Shown here one piece after another: positions 47,401 to 62,400 of a stretch of 64,000 nucleotides of DNA. Below the pieces are notes generated by a model. It was not told where the DNA came from, ran no database searches, and was given only the letters and a program-made list of their open reading frames with translations. Position numbers and translations under genes: made by a program. Numbering within the stretch: the stretch's first letter is position 1; each line of letters begins with the position of its first letter. This DNA is from Triplophysa rosa (lineage: Eukaryota > Chordata > Actinopteri > Cypriniformes > Nemacheilidae). The stretch lies in contig NC_079904.1 in the NCBI RefSeq assembly GCF_024868665.1, positions 16,618,368-16,682,367 of the forward strand. Reading direction: 5' to 3'.

Positions 47401-50400
47401 ACTGCAGTTACTGCCTGCAACACAGATGCATGACAACATTGTGAAGGATGCAGGAGGTTAAAGGCAGTACTTCAGTATCGATAAGGACCTCACCTGTGCT
47501 GCTAACCCTGCTACGTACGCCCAGCGGTAGAAGAGAGTTGGTGGTCTCTCTTATTGGCTGGCTGCTGCCGACTAGGTCCAATCGGCCAGCGGCTGCTGCC
47601 CAGGTGAGCCGCATGAAACACGTTACCGTGGATGTGAAGTCTCCAACCTCCATTGTCTAAAATGACCAATCACTAACGTCACTGAGGCTCTAAAAACGTT
47701 CTTTTAATAAGAAAGTATTGGGACTGTAATGTACCTGTATGGCGACACGGGCAGCCGGTATGATTTCTTCGACTCGTATCGAGGATCTGTCGGACATAGA
47801 CACTTGTCGGTAGGAGGACTTTTCTGGAGTTCCACAGACGGAGAGTTGACGCCCACTCTGCCGCCCGGCGTTGCGGAATGGCCGAGAGGACAGAGTATCC
47901 AGACCCTCCTTGCTCAACTCCTCATCAAGGATACTGGGCATAGCCTGCCCTACCAGCAGAAACCTAAAGGTGGCGACAAAGAGCCAGTCTCAAAAAGACT
48001 TGTTAACACTAAACGTTCTTTGTGAAGCTTCGTATACACAAAGACTTCGTTTTTCCTAAAAGAAAGCAGCATCCATAGAGAATGAAAAACTTTCAAATGA
48101 AAATCATAAGATATTTAACAAGACCTGGCCAACTGCAGGCAGATGGAATAGACTCCCTGTCTGGTCTCATAGTCCACCTCAGATGGGACTGAGTCTCTCT
48201 GCATGACGTTCACCACCAGACTGTGTGTGAGAAAGAGTAAAATAAATGAATCATACACCACCAGGAAGAGGTACTGAAGGGAGTTGTGGGAAAAAGCAGA
48301 CCGCTACCTGAGACCTCCAGCTTTGAGAAAGTTCTCACAGAAAGATTTCACACTGGTTTTTGCCATTTCATCATCAGATGTGGGCATCAGTTTGGAGCTT
48401 AACACCTGTGGGACAGGACAGTGATTTGTACAAAATGTGTCAACCACAGACACTGAACAACCCTCAGCATGCTGTGTTTTCCCCTTGGTTTGTGTTGAAT
48501 TGTGTATTACTAGTGGCACTACATTGAATCACACTTAATTCTAAAACTGTAGCATTGAAGAAGGAGAAGCATTATGCACCTCTAAATTATAAAGCACTCT
48601 GAATGTGGACATGCCCGGAGCGGATGAACGAAAGAGAGACTCCAGGATGGACGCTGCACTCTGCTGGTGCTGCTGTTTACTGGACAGAGATGGAGACTTG
48701 GAGGCCTGAGAACCTGAGCCGAGTGTAAACAGAGTTTTCTGGAGAGAAAGAGAGAGAGCGTGTCATATTAGCTGTCTGGCAGATCACATTGTCCTCTGTG
48801 TGCACCGTACTAAAAACAAACACAGTCACATGATTTTCTGTTATTGCTTTCAAAATGCTGTGTCATCCAGATGCTCAGACTGAAATCTGTTAAAAGGTTC
48901 AGCCGTACCTGCATGGTTTATATATTTTTTTACCATTTACCATATTATACAGCCGGAGAAAATTTTATATTTATAGATATGCGTTTGGGTAAAAAAAATT
49001 CATTCTGTGAACTACTAACAAAGTTTTGACCAAATTTCAAATAAACATTTTGTTTCTATTTGCATTTATTTGCAGAAAATGAAAAGCGTTCACTTTTAAG
49101 CAATGCAACAGTAATATTTGTACATGTTTTTAGGAAAAGGTATGTGGTAACCTCGACTTTTATCACAGTTTTTATGTCTTGTCATGCTGTCAGTCTTTCA
49201 CATTGCTGTTGGATGACTTTATGTCACTCCTGAGGTTTTGATTTTATTGCAATACAGCAAACAGTGGACTGAAATGGCCACAATACATCTAGAAATGCTG
49301 ATTTGAAATGAAAATTTGTCTCTTTTTTCCGCGGTTGTATAATAAAAGTAAAAAGCCATAAAATAATTTACATCAACGTATGTGAATTATGCAGGGACCA
49401 AAAAAAGATCAAAACAAAAATAAATTCTCTTAACCAACATTAAGACCATCAAAAACAAACTCAATACGATTTGTCCAAACCTTTGACTTGTATAGGAACT
49501 AATAAAACTCTGAACTTCATTTGGATCAACTTAAAGCAGATTTATACCTATAACCATTGAGTTACCAGCGCAGAATTTTAACCACTAGGCCACACCCGTC
49601 AAGGCTGCTTGTACAGGACTAAGTACGGAAACGGTGTTCAGGTGATACCTGGTGACTCCAGACGCTGGACTCTTTTGGCACAAAGTTATCAAGGGCATCC
49701 TGCACTTCCGGGTCAGTCGGGATGAGCAGCAGCAACTTCCTCACGCGTAAAGTTATTCTAAAAACACGTTCACACAATTGTTATTATTTAACTGAAATAA
49801 CGTAAAAAAACAAACAATATACATCCATGATGAAGCAAAAAGATTTTCACCTGGGTTCCTCTAGGTTGGCCAGCTGATAAAGCATCTCAAAGACATTACA
49901 CACCAGTGCCATCACGACACCAGGAAGAGATTTCTCCTGCAACGACACAGATGACAATGCAGATCAAATGCAGACACACATACCGTTTGTGTATTCAAGA
50001 TATTGAGTGTGACCGTGTACCTGTTCGAGAGCGTACGCCGAGTTGAAGACCCCGCTGCTGCTGGAGCTTGCCGAGGCCGAGCTGTCCGCTGAGCTGCCCG
50101 ATGGAGTTCCTGTTCCTGAGCTCTTCACCGTCAAACTCTGCTCATCAGAGAAACCCAGCTGGTTTAACAGCTTCTGGTCACGATTCATCGTCAGCTGAAA
50201 GCACATATAACACACAAGGTTTACACAAAGTTCTGGTGAGTACTATTTTCGATGGCCAATATTGATATTTATAGAGCTTGTGTGAAAATGCAAATATTGT
50301 GATTTGGCCTTGCCATTTTATTGACAGTGGAACAAAAAGGGAAAATAAGTTGCAAAAGGGTTGGAGATGAGTTTGGCACGTGAATGATTAAGCCGGATCC

Positions 50401-53400
50401 CAGTTTGTGTTGAACTCACCATGCTGTCATTGGCAAATATCTGCACATTGTCCACCGGACAGCTGAGCTGCTCTGCGATCTTCCATCTGATGCTGCCTAT
50501 AGTCTCATTGCTGTGGGCCTACACGCACACACACACACAGATGCATAAGTGAATTTTTTGCATTCATATAAGGCAAAGCAAATCCCAGTCAGAGTCAACA
50601 AACACCAAGCAGATCCCTGTGTTTGTAACTATTACGTTTAGTGCACACCGACTGGCCAGACATCATACATCAATGCTTTTCAATGCTCCAAATAGGGAAA
50701 ATGTTTATCAAGACAGAGTTCAATTCGTCATAAGTGTCTGAATGTGTGTGTCGTGACAGCCAGAATGAAGTGTTTTGTTTTTAGAAAACGTGTGCGACGT
50801 TACCTCCAAGGTGAATGTGTCTTTGGTAGATTCGTATGTGACGTGAAGTGTAACAGGATGGCCGTGGAAAGATGCTCCATGAGGTAGAATGGTCCGAGGA
50901 ACTGAATACAAGTCCTGAAACAGAAAACATGTTGTGTATCTTTGTGTGTCAACCAGTGTTGGAAAGCTATTGTGGAACTAGCTACAGGTGAATCCTTTTT
51001 GAACCAGTCAGCGTTGGGAAAGCTACTTTGAAACTCTTAACTACTTTTCATTATGTGTAGATACAAATTAATTTACAGTCAATATCACTGAAAAAAACTG
51101 GTTAGCTACACTCTAAGATACTACCAGAGTAGACGACCAAACTGATTTTAATGGCGATTCATTTTAATACGTGACTAAAAGATGACAGTGTTCCTTTGGG
51201 TATCAGCTCTCACCTCTATTGTGATAACATAGCGTTCTGCCAACAGCAGAAGTCTCTCAATGATCACCAGCTTACTGGACCTGAGGACAGAGATGGTTAT
51301 GCATTTGGTGACTTATCACCCCAAACCAAAAAAAACCAAAAATCTACTCCGAGCAGGGCTCTAGACTAACTTTTTGCACTGGTTGCACTGGTGCGCCTAA
51401 CTTTTTTTCTTCGGTGCACCAGCACAAAAGTTAGGTGCACCCAAATTTTCGACCGCATCGCATTTAACACCACAGTTTTACCAGTTCACTTTTTTTTTTA
51501 AATCGCTGTCCATATAGGCAATATTGACTTGTAAATGATTAACTAACAATCTGGTCAACATAAAGTTCTTTATTTGAAGCACAATTCTACAAGAAAGGTA
51601 ATTTACAGAAAAAGTGTTGGTGCTGAAAGTGCTTCACTGAACTGAAACTTAAAACATCTCAAGATAAATGGACCAGGGCTTGACATAACCTGGGAGGTTG
51701 ATGGCTCCGTGTCAGAGCATTGATTATGATTTTCGGACGGATCAGGCCTCAACTTAACATTATTCACGAAAAAGTTGTCAATCGTTCTTTTCATCTTCTC
51801 TCATCATCTGCGCTACATCCACTCTGTTTAACTGACGGGCCTATAGGCTCCTCACCTCTCTGTCTGACTGCAGCTCATGCATTTTCACACGTACACACCA
51901 GAGGTTGAGCTAGACTTTTTTATTGTGCGTCATTTTAACTGACAGGCTCGTAAAAAATCTGTCATAATCTATTATTACCCGTCACTATGGTGCAAGGTGG
52001 CTTTACGTGGCAATTAGTATGTTCGTGACGTCATCATGCTGTACTTGCGTCTCGGAACTTGTTGTATTTTAATACAACTGAATGCCCAATAAAGCCGTTG
52101 TTGTTTATATTCATCTAAATATTTAATGTTTTAATGTTTATGTTCATATGTGATTCGATCTGGGAAAACCCAACACATGGTGCAAATTTATAAATTACAG
52201 TTTTTGATACCATATTCAAGCCCTTTCCAAATCAGTTTTTATTTTGCTCATAACCTCGGGTATGTAACAAAAGTTATGGCTGAGGTCGGCTGAAGCACTA
52301 TGATTTTCATGAACGGAATTTGGAGGAAAACGGGTTTAAAGTTAAGTGATGAAAATGAAAGCACAACAGTCCAGTATTACAAGTAAAAGTCACTTTACAG
52401 TGGTAAAAGACTTACTCTAATAACAATTTAATAAAAAAAACATTTCCCAGTGTTGAAGTCTATAAAAATACTGTACAAAACCGTTTGCATAAAACGAAAG
52501 TAAGGAAAATGGTGCAGGGCACACTTACAAGAGCTCTGCCATTATCACTACACAAGGAAACTAGCAAACATTACGGACAACAACTAATAAGCAGTGAAGC
52601 AAGTTTTACGTTGTTTATCATGTGCATAGTGTCTGGACTTTTGATCATCCCTTGTATGTTTTGCGATCGCGGTCCGGCTGGCATGAGCAGCTGGCCGGGG
52701 ACAACTCCCGGTGCTGCAGACGGGGAGCTCTGTCATCTCACGAAAAAAGTGCGAAAAAAATATTTTTCAACAAATATCTGAACTTATTAGGCCCGATTCA
52801 CATTTAGCGTATATTCGTTATTTTAAATGTAGACGCGCAGCAGGCGCGCGCAAATAGGGCGCACATTTTCCTAGGGATGGAAGATGGAAATAGTTCAATT
52901 TTTCGGAGTGCCGCGCACTGCAATGTAAAAGACTTGACTTTGTAATACAAATCAGTTTGAAATTCAAGTTCCTGATATCTGGACCGATAAATGCATGTTT
53001 ATTTGTCAGCAAAAGTCTGACAGATGGGGTGTAACGATACGCTCAGCTCACGATTCAATACGATACATGATACTGGGTTCATGGTAACGATTGCATCACG
53101 GTATTTTTGCAAAATTAAAATAAATACAATTAAAATTTTCCCCTTAAATTATTTTTAGTAACATTTGTTATTTTGCTAAAGAATGGACAAGATTAAAGGT
53201 TTAACTCAACCATTTTATGTAAAATAATAAAAACTGAACAGATGTGTCACTGAAAAATAAAACAGAATTTTAACATAAAAATATATTTCATTTACAAATA
53301 TATTGCCATAGCTCTACGATACATATCTTAATATCTCTACGATACATATCTTAATGTTTTTGTAATGCGATATGCTATACTTCGATATATTGTTACAACC

Positions 53401-56400
53401 CTACTGACGGATGATGCAAAACACCTGTGGCACGCTGAATGTTTAGCTGATAAACAAGCACGCATTTCCCGGTGCAGGTAACAGAGAAAGAGTAAAACCG
53501 TTAATTTATAATGTCAACATCATAATACAAATCGGCTTGAGAATTGGCAAAGATACATTGTAAGCCCAAAAATCCACTTAACGACAAAACCAGTCCTCAT
53601 ACCTGGATGGAGATTGTACTGATGTAGCGACTGTTGGCATAGCAGTGGCAGTCAACATCTTGGTTGCCCGGGTAACAGCATGCGTGAGGGTCGGGCCGCC
53701 CAGCGCAGAGCTAGCAGCCTGTGTGTCGTGAATTAAATTAAATTCATCATCACAAGAAAAAAACAAAACAAAACAAAACAAAAACAATGACATTTCCTAT
53801 TCTAACACACACCTCCAATCTCTTATAGCAGTCAGCAATAAACTTCTTGTGTAAGGAAACGGAATCCTATGAGAAAAAGAAACAGATTTATTTATTATTG
53901 AGAGAACATTGCAAAAATGTGAACATGTGGGAAATTATGGGATGGTTTGACAACTGACTTTTTTCATTTTGGGGTTGAGGTTTATGTAACTGTAGGTGAT
54001 GATGAGCTGTATGGCTTCATTGGCGATGTCCTCATCCGGAGACTCCATCGCGATTCTCCATATGAAATCCATCCCAGCCAAATCCAACCTCTCCACACAC
54101 TAACACACAGAATATATGCCATAGTTTATCTTATGTGAATAAACACAACATGGCAGTACGGATGTGGACGCACACGTCTTCTTATAAAGCCTACAGCTTC
54201 TCCTTTGACAAACATTTACAGTAGAATGGAGCTTGGTTCTGTTCATGTATGAGAATTCCCAAGTGTACAAAGTGAGGTCCATAAGGAAACAACTCGAACG
54301 AACTTTGTCTGGCATACACAAGCCCAGACCTAAACCCGACTAAACACCTTTATGATAAACTGGAACACATCACACAAAACCCGTGCCCGACCTCAATGAT
54401 GCTCGTGACTAAATGTGTGAAAATCACCACAGACATGTTCCACCATCCGGAGAAAAGCTTCTCAGAAGAGTGAAAAGGGAAGACAAACTCTTTTTTTTAA
54501 ATACAATCTTCAACAAACACATATTGGTGTCATGTTTGGTGTCCACATTCTTTCGGTCATGTATAATAAATAGGATAACGTAGTATCTATGCAATGAACA
54601 ATTTCCAAATCATTGGTGCTGTGAAGCGGCAGAGAAGATCATACCAGTTGGGTTCCCTGCCGTTTGAGACGGTGGTCACTGAGGTTCACGTTCTCAAAGA
54701 AGGTCTTGAAAAGGTTAAACCCTGAAAACCAACAACAAACCCTCAGAAAAAACTCACACACTATGGTTATAATAGGCCGTTTCTCTTTGATAGTAAAATA
54801 AGGCAAGTAAACATGCAATATGTGTATTATGTGATGAATATCTCACCGTTCATAGTGATCTCATAAGGCTCCAGCTTAAGGATCTTCTCTTTAAAAAGCT
54901 GCTGTTGAACGTCACTCTCCAGATCATGTTGTCCTTTAGTGAACCATTCGAAACACATCTACATGAAGAGAGGGATGAAAACCAAGTAAATCCTCAAATA
55001 ACCAAGCATTCAATAAAGATCTGGATTTTGAATGTGAACTTAAATGTGTAAGGTATAAAAAAATCTCCACACCTCTCGATCAAGTTCGCACACATCCATG
55101 CCGGACACCAAACATTCCCAGATCTCTTTGGCTCTATTCCAGACCAGGTACAGACTGGCCTCTTGAAGGAAGAACGCGAGGAATTTCAAGTGAGCCTCCA
55201 AATACTGAAAAAATATAAAGATGCAATTAAAATGCGTGACAAATTATTATAATTTTTTTAATAATAACCAAATGTGATGCAAGACTTAGTGTTATAATAT
55301 TTTTTACAATTATTTTGTATGCAAATACAAATGACGTCTACATGTGATTGAAATGGATAAGTGATGGATAGTGCAGCAAAAGCCAACAAGCTAAATTATA
55401 AGATATTTTTATTTACATTTTGAAATGTTAAAAAAGCAATAAGACTGAATAGATGTTTTTTTAATAGGCAGTGTATACAAACACTGAGATGGTGGACATG
55501 TTGTAACCTACCTCCTGATAGGAGTATCGCCCGTCCACTAGCGTGGACCCCGACAGACCGTTGGATCCAGCGACGGACATGGCCAAACGATGACAGGACA
55601 CCAGTGACCCTGTGATCAACTTCACAATCTCAAAGTTTTTCTTAAGGTCCTGGATTATACTCTGATAAAAAAGTTGGAAGAAAAAGAATCACACAGGTTA
55701 TTAAAACCTTAAAGACAAAAAAGCAGCAAAAGCTTGTAGATTAAATAATTGTAGATTGCAAGTATTGAATAATACAATTTATTGTGATAACTGATTTACA
55801 CAATATTGTTACCACGGGTAATTCAAAACACTACAATAATTCTAGATAACATCGTTTACAATAATCAGTATCTTACTTTCTATCAATAAGTCAAGATTCA
55901 GAATAATCTAACACAACCCATGCAAATGGAGAGCAAGTTTAAACAAAACCTATGATGGGAAGAATGTATATCTTTCTAAGCATGCTCTTAAAGTCCCAGT
56001 GAAATAAAAAATTACAATTCTTATTTTTTTCCTGAAATATTGCAGCATTTATCGTAAATAGCTTATCAATGTGGGTCATTCTGTATTTAAAAATCATGTG
56101 CCCTCAAAATCTTCAGTTAAAATCTGAAAAAGCACTTCCGCCCTCTAGTGACTATTCCGCTTTGTCCGATCATCCGTTAACTCCTCCCTTTCAACTGTCA
56201 GTCTGCTGCCAGTTTCATTTCTATACATCCAATCAATTCGCGGTAAAAAAACGCAATCCACGCCCACTATTTTTCTCATTCGAAATTCCGTTTCACTCAA
56301 AAATGTGTCATAATACGGAAGTCAAAACGATCGCAACTTCCGGTTCACGGGGACTTTAATACAATCAATAAATGCCAGCAGCTGCATATGAAAGTGTTGC

Positions 56401-59400
56401 TATTGAGTACAGTGAATACAGCAACATAATATTATGATAATACCATTTATTGTGATGTGAAAAACTGATGTGACATGCCCCAAGTGAAGTTCTTCTAGGC
56501 AACAGTAGGCACTTACCTTGTCCTGTTTCTGATAGGTCTGTTTGATAAAGGATCGTGTAATCTCATGAAGTTGTCGTAAGGCTGGAACCACCCACACTGT
56601 CTGAGGGTTACTCTGCTGAGACGACTGCAAAGCACACACAAATACAATCAAAAGTAAATCATACAGTGAATTTCAACCATAATACAGACTGTTCATTCAT
56701 ATCTTGAATACCCATATATAAACCCAGGCTTTGGTTAGTATTTCTAATTTCCAAAAGTTTCAAATCATCCACCAGATTGAATGTCACATGATGCTACATT
56801 TGTAAACACCAGAGCAAACCTTTTGTTAATCACATCCATATTGTTGGATTTTTACAACCCTTCCCCTTGATTTAAATTGCAATCATCAGTTTGCATATCA
56901 CATTCTTGCGAGATTGAGAGTTATGATTGGTCAGTGACAAACTAAAGGGGTGGGTCTTCTCTTACTTTAGCCAATGAGCTCGGTTTCTTCCTGCCCCAGG
57001 TGCCAGTAAGAAAAGAGACCTGTGTCTCGCTGGGAGACTTTGAATCCTCCTGTATTTGTATCTAAAGACATAAACTTCAGTTGTATTCAGTGAGCGCCAC
57101 TAAAGGTTTATATGCCAACGTAGAGACGGCACGCTGCACCCAAACCGCACCAGACGCCGAAGCACAAAGACTAAGCAAAGTGAATCTGTGTGTGTGTGCT
57201 GGGATGAGATGCTGAAACTAGAGAGCCAAAAGTATATTGCAGCTAAAGACAGAACAACACCTTTGTAGTCCCGGATCAGTTCTCAAAATAGCCCAATGCA
57301 CAGACTTCAGCCGGCAAGCTCGAAAGGGTGTGCGGTTTCATTTCTGCACAAGTATGTGTGTGTGTGAATTCTGTGTTTGCTCTCCATAACGTTTTGAATA
57401 TAGATTTTCGGGAAAGCGTGCAAGGTAGAACAGAGAGATGTGTGCGAGGATGAGAGACCCTCATTCCAATTCAGACCACGAGAAGCAAGCCAGACAGACT
57501 TTCCATTGTAAAAGAAAAAAAAATGATACACTGACACAAAACAAAACTACGGCAGAAGGTCATAGAATACTTAATCATACTAATATTAGTTCATCTTGGT
57601 TTGGCTACAGCTTAATATGAATTCACAACATATACGTATTGCATACCAGGAACAAAACATAATTTATACAGTAGTAAGTCAATGTCTTAAATAATTAGGT
57701 TAGTAGTTCCTAAAAATGTTTACTGTAACTAGGAGCTCACAGTGTAGGATTCTGTGATCTCACGAGTTCAGGGGCATTATGGGAATTATGGCATCAGCTC
57801 ACCTTCTTGATATCCTCGATGCATTTGATGATGTAGTTCCTCTTGACAGTTTCTTTAACGGCGTATGCGTCACTGAGGATGGTGAGATGTTCCTCAAGAG
57901 CCTGCTGTACCAGCGTAGTGGGAAGGGTGGGGAGATGGGCCAATTCCCACAATACCTCCAACACCTGACACGCATGACGCAATAGCAGGCACCCAAAGTA
58001 TTAAAAAGAGACATTTTCTATGTTTATATTGCAAGATTAGTTACTACATCATTACTTACTTATAACTGTTGCTATTAACTAACATTACGATAGATTAATA
58101 AGGGCTAATAAAAAACGAATTGTTAGTTAATGTTAGTTAATGAGTTTTATCTAAACGCAAATGAGACAAGCCCAATACAAGTGAAATAAAATCAAATACT
58201 TCTAATTAGGTACTTTTTAGTAAATACAGCAATGCCACAAAATGAACACTGTTGTGTCTCTGAGCACTGTTTAGTGGGTCAAATGCTGTTAATTTACATT
58301 GGAGCACATTAAGAGAAAAATACAAATGTATTGTGTATATTTTGTAACTAGACATACTTTGAATACTTTACTGTCACATTTTAGTCAGACATATTATTAG
58401 CAGCCAGGCAGATAGTCTAGAGCAGTAACCCAGTGCAACTTTCAGGTGCTATACATAAAACATGTTGTGATACACACCTTTCCTGTGGTGGCCTCGGATC
58501 GAGCTTCTCTGCCAATCCGTCCAATCAGACTCAAAAGCTTTTGTCTGACACGATCGCTTTCAACCTCCCAGCTCTGAAAAAACATACAACACAGTCAGAA
58601 AACAGATTTTACTGAAATAATAAACCTGCACTGCAAATAAATGACTTTCTTACTTAGTCTTTTTTTCTTGTTTTCCAGTAAAAATGTCTAAACATTCTTG
58701 AATCAAGATGCATTTTCTTGATGAGCAAAATGACCTAAGAAAATAAGTCTTGTTTTTTAGTAAAAAAAATATGAAATTTCAGGGAATTTGTGCTTAAAAC
58801 AAGCAAAAAATCTGCCAATGGGGTAAAAAAATAATCTTGAATTAAGGTTGACCTTTTTCTTAGTCACTCAATTCAAGATTATTTTTCTTACACCATTGGC
58901 AGATTTTTTGCTTGTTTTAAGCACAAATTCCCTGAAATTTCATAATTTTTTTACTAAAAACAAGACTTATCTTCTTAGGTCAGTTTGCTCATCAAGAAAA
59001 TGCTTCTTGATTCAAGAATGTTTAGACATTTTTACCGGAAAATAAGAAAAAAAGACTTATGGTCTTTGCACATACAGTCCGAAATTTTCGTATGCGTTTT
59101 TTCGTATTTGGCTCTCGTTTGTACGGTGTCTCTGAATTGTTAAAAAAGGCCGCTCAAAATGCTTGACGGATGCGAAAAACGTAGAAAATCGAACCCGGTC
59201 TGAATTTTNCTTAGGTCAGTTTGCTCATCAAGAAAATGCTTCTTGATTCAAGAATGTTTAGACATTTTTACCGGAAAATAAGAAAAAAAGACTTATGGTC
59301 TTTGCACATACAGTCCGAAATTTTCGTATGCGTTTTTTCGTATTTGGCTCTCGTTTGTACGGTGTCTCTGAATTGTTAAAAAAGGCCGCTCAAAATGCTT

Positions 59401-62400
59401 GACGGATGCGAAAAACGTAGAAAATCGAACCCGGTCTGAATTTTTTTATGACGGACGAAAATATCGGAGGCAGTGTGTAAATGTGATTGACACAATGTGA
59501 GGTCGTATTTATTTTTTAACGTGCGGAAATTTCAGACGCAAATTTCGGACTCAATGTGCAATGGGCTTTAGTAAGAAAGTCATGTTTTGCAGTGTGAAGT
59601 GTGTCATTTCTCCAGTGTTAAAATACTGTCTCCTATCCTACCTTAAGCAGAGATTATTTAGTTGATTTTAACAAAGAGGGTAAACCCTGTGGCTCTATCA
59701 AAACACTCTCTATCATAACCCTGACAAATCAACATTGGCTAAACCAATGGCATTCGTTTGGTATGGGACCATGTGTTTGTTTCTGACCAATCGAGGGTGG
59801 AGACTGTGTGTGTGAAGACCTGTTTCAAAACGATTATTACTTTGCAATGTTTAGCGTCACCGTTAGACCCTGAAATAACACACTTCGGCTTTAAGAAGAC
59901 AACAAAGGTGATCTTACTTTCTGTATGAGGACGAAGAGGTGGCTGAGCTGATCGAAGTTGAACTTGACAGCGGCAGCAGCGATGATTGTGTGGATGTTCT
60001 CGATCACAGTGGACGACTGACCAGCCTGAATTCAGGAAAGCCACATGTTTTACAAGTCACATCGCATAGGATTTTAGGATTGTTTGTGAAAAACGGAAAA
60101 TATAAATTGAGGGGGAGATCCTCTGGCTCATAAAAAATTCTAATATACACAGTTGTTCATTTATTAGGCTATTTATCACTTTCTCATAGAGCCCCTCTTT
60201 AAACGTTTCATTTAAAATGATCCTCATGGATCATTTGTTCCACACGGAGGAGCACCTCGTCGTGCCTTAATATTCCATTTATCTAATAAAATATTTATTT
60301 TTTTCATGACAAATGTGTGCCAACTATATTTGCTTTGCTCTCTCAATAGTCAATAAATATTATGTTCTTCGGTTTCGGAAAACAAGAATAATAGTACATG
60401 TATCTTATAAATTAAACATACTATACTGTACATATTAAGAATTGAGTTATTCAGTATTTGTTGCCGTGCAGTTCTGTTACTCTTGGCTTATGGCACAAGA
60501 TCTTTAAAGACCATTAGAGAATAACACAGAAGCAATGAAACAGAGGCTGTGTATCGTTATTTTAGTATGTTGGAAATTGGAAACATTATTTTTGCAAATA
60601 CGGTCGGTCTATACTGCAATAAACATGGCATCTCAGTACTCTTCTAGAAAGCGGTTGTTGCCTTGTGTATTTTCCTGAATTGTGTATTTCTCCACACAAG
60701 ATTCCTCACCTCCTCAATCCGCTTTTTGCTGACATCACACACACAGAGGTCAGATGGTAACAGCTGATGAATATCTAGAAAACAGCTCACCTGTATTTTC
60801 CATATTTTGGAGAGTTCATCCAATGAGAGCTTACTGCCCAAGAGCTCAATGATTCCCTTAATTCTGTCACAGTACTGGGCCTGGTCAATGTTTCCTAGAA
60901 AACCAGAGAGAAAAATGTTAGCAACGCAGAGAGGCGGAGAAAATTTTAGTATAAATTAGAAAGCGAAATAGGAAAATAAACAAAGGCATAAAAGTGAAAA
61001 AAAGGGAAAGTGTCAAAAGAGAAAACGCAATGAGGTGGTGATCTAAAATGTAACAAAGAGAAGACACAAATGTGTGGGTGAGTCGCTTCAGGCACAATGC
61101 AACAGTTTGTCTGGCTTTGAAACATTTAACACGCTGATACTTCACTCATTGTGAATACACGCAAATCTTACACTTTATTTACCAACTAAGTAGTTCTTTA
61201 AGATTTTCAAATAAATGTTATAATAAGACCAGAGTTCCTCTTACCTTCCAAAGCTATTGAGAGCACAGAGTTTTCTACCAGCCAGTCCAGCAGTCGATCA
61301 GTGTCAATGGCATTCTTCACAGTCTTAGAAACAGTGCTTTCCTCAATGAGTTTGGTAACCTAACAGAGAACAGAGCTGTCAACATGAGACAAGCACTGAG
61401 GGATGAACTTATACTCTTAAGCTCTAATGGACATGGACAGGAATGTGAACCTCTTTAAGTGAGTTCATCTTGGCACTGAAGTGAGGGGTCTTGAGCATTC
61501 GCAGGAGGATGTCCAGCCGTAGATCATCCACCACGTTCACCAGCTCCCGCTGGAAACGCATGCAGAGGAGCTTAATAGCCGACAAGAGCTCGGGAATACT
61601 CACCAATCGCTGTGAGAGAGAAAAGAACAAACATTTAAAACAGAATTTTTATATGATTTAATAGGTATACACTTTGGTAATTCATGTGTGATAACCAAAC
61701 AAACCCTGCTAAATCATTGAAGGTATGTCATTTCTGCAGAGTTGAGTAACGATTCACTAAGCTCACAATGCGATTTTATTCACGATTCTGATCTCACGAA
61801 GCGATTTTATTAAAAAAAATTACAGAATGAGTTGAGGCAAATTAAAAATGAACAACTGCCCTTCTATTATTTCTCTAACACCGTGTCCTAACCAAACGCG
61901 ATGCGACGCCACGACACGCGATAAAAGGTATCTTTTTCATGTTAATCAGAGGTTTTGTCCTAACCAGCCGCGACAGTGCTGCGCGACATGCAACGGCACG
62001 CTATATACATTTGATGACATACGTTTAGATTCTGAAATTATAGCATAGCGTCCGGTGAGGCATCATTGAAAGTCATGAGAAAAGCACGCATTTCTCTACG
62101 TGCACTTTTCAGCTGCAGAGTGCGAGGGTGCGTGGACAGAGAAAAACTGTTCTGATTGGCTGTGTTTTGTAATTGATTGTCGCGTCCCACCCCTTTATCG
62201 TGTTCGGTATGGACAAACAAATAGCTTATCGCATCGCGTTAGGTTAGGATGCGGTGTAATGCTGCACATTTCAAGATGTTGTGACGTTTTCGCTTCTTTG
62301 TCGAAGGAGATAATGTAAGGATACACAAAATTATCGGCACGCAGATATTATCGGCCGATATTGGCTTAATGCCATGAATTAAAACCACAATTTTAACCCA

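Noticed and set aside
60644..60790. Continuation of usp24 coding beyond the WKIQ exon
   Set aside because: An in-frame extension exists, but the conserved protein goes straight to AGQSS in exon 59918-60025 through a good donor at 60790.
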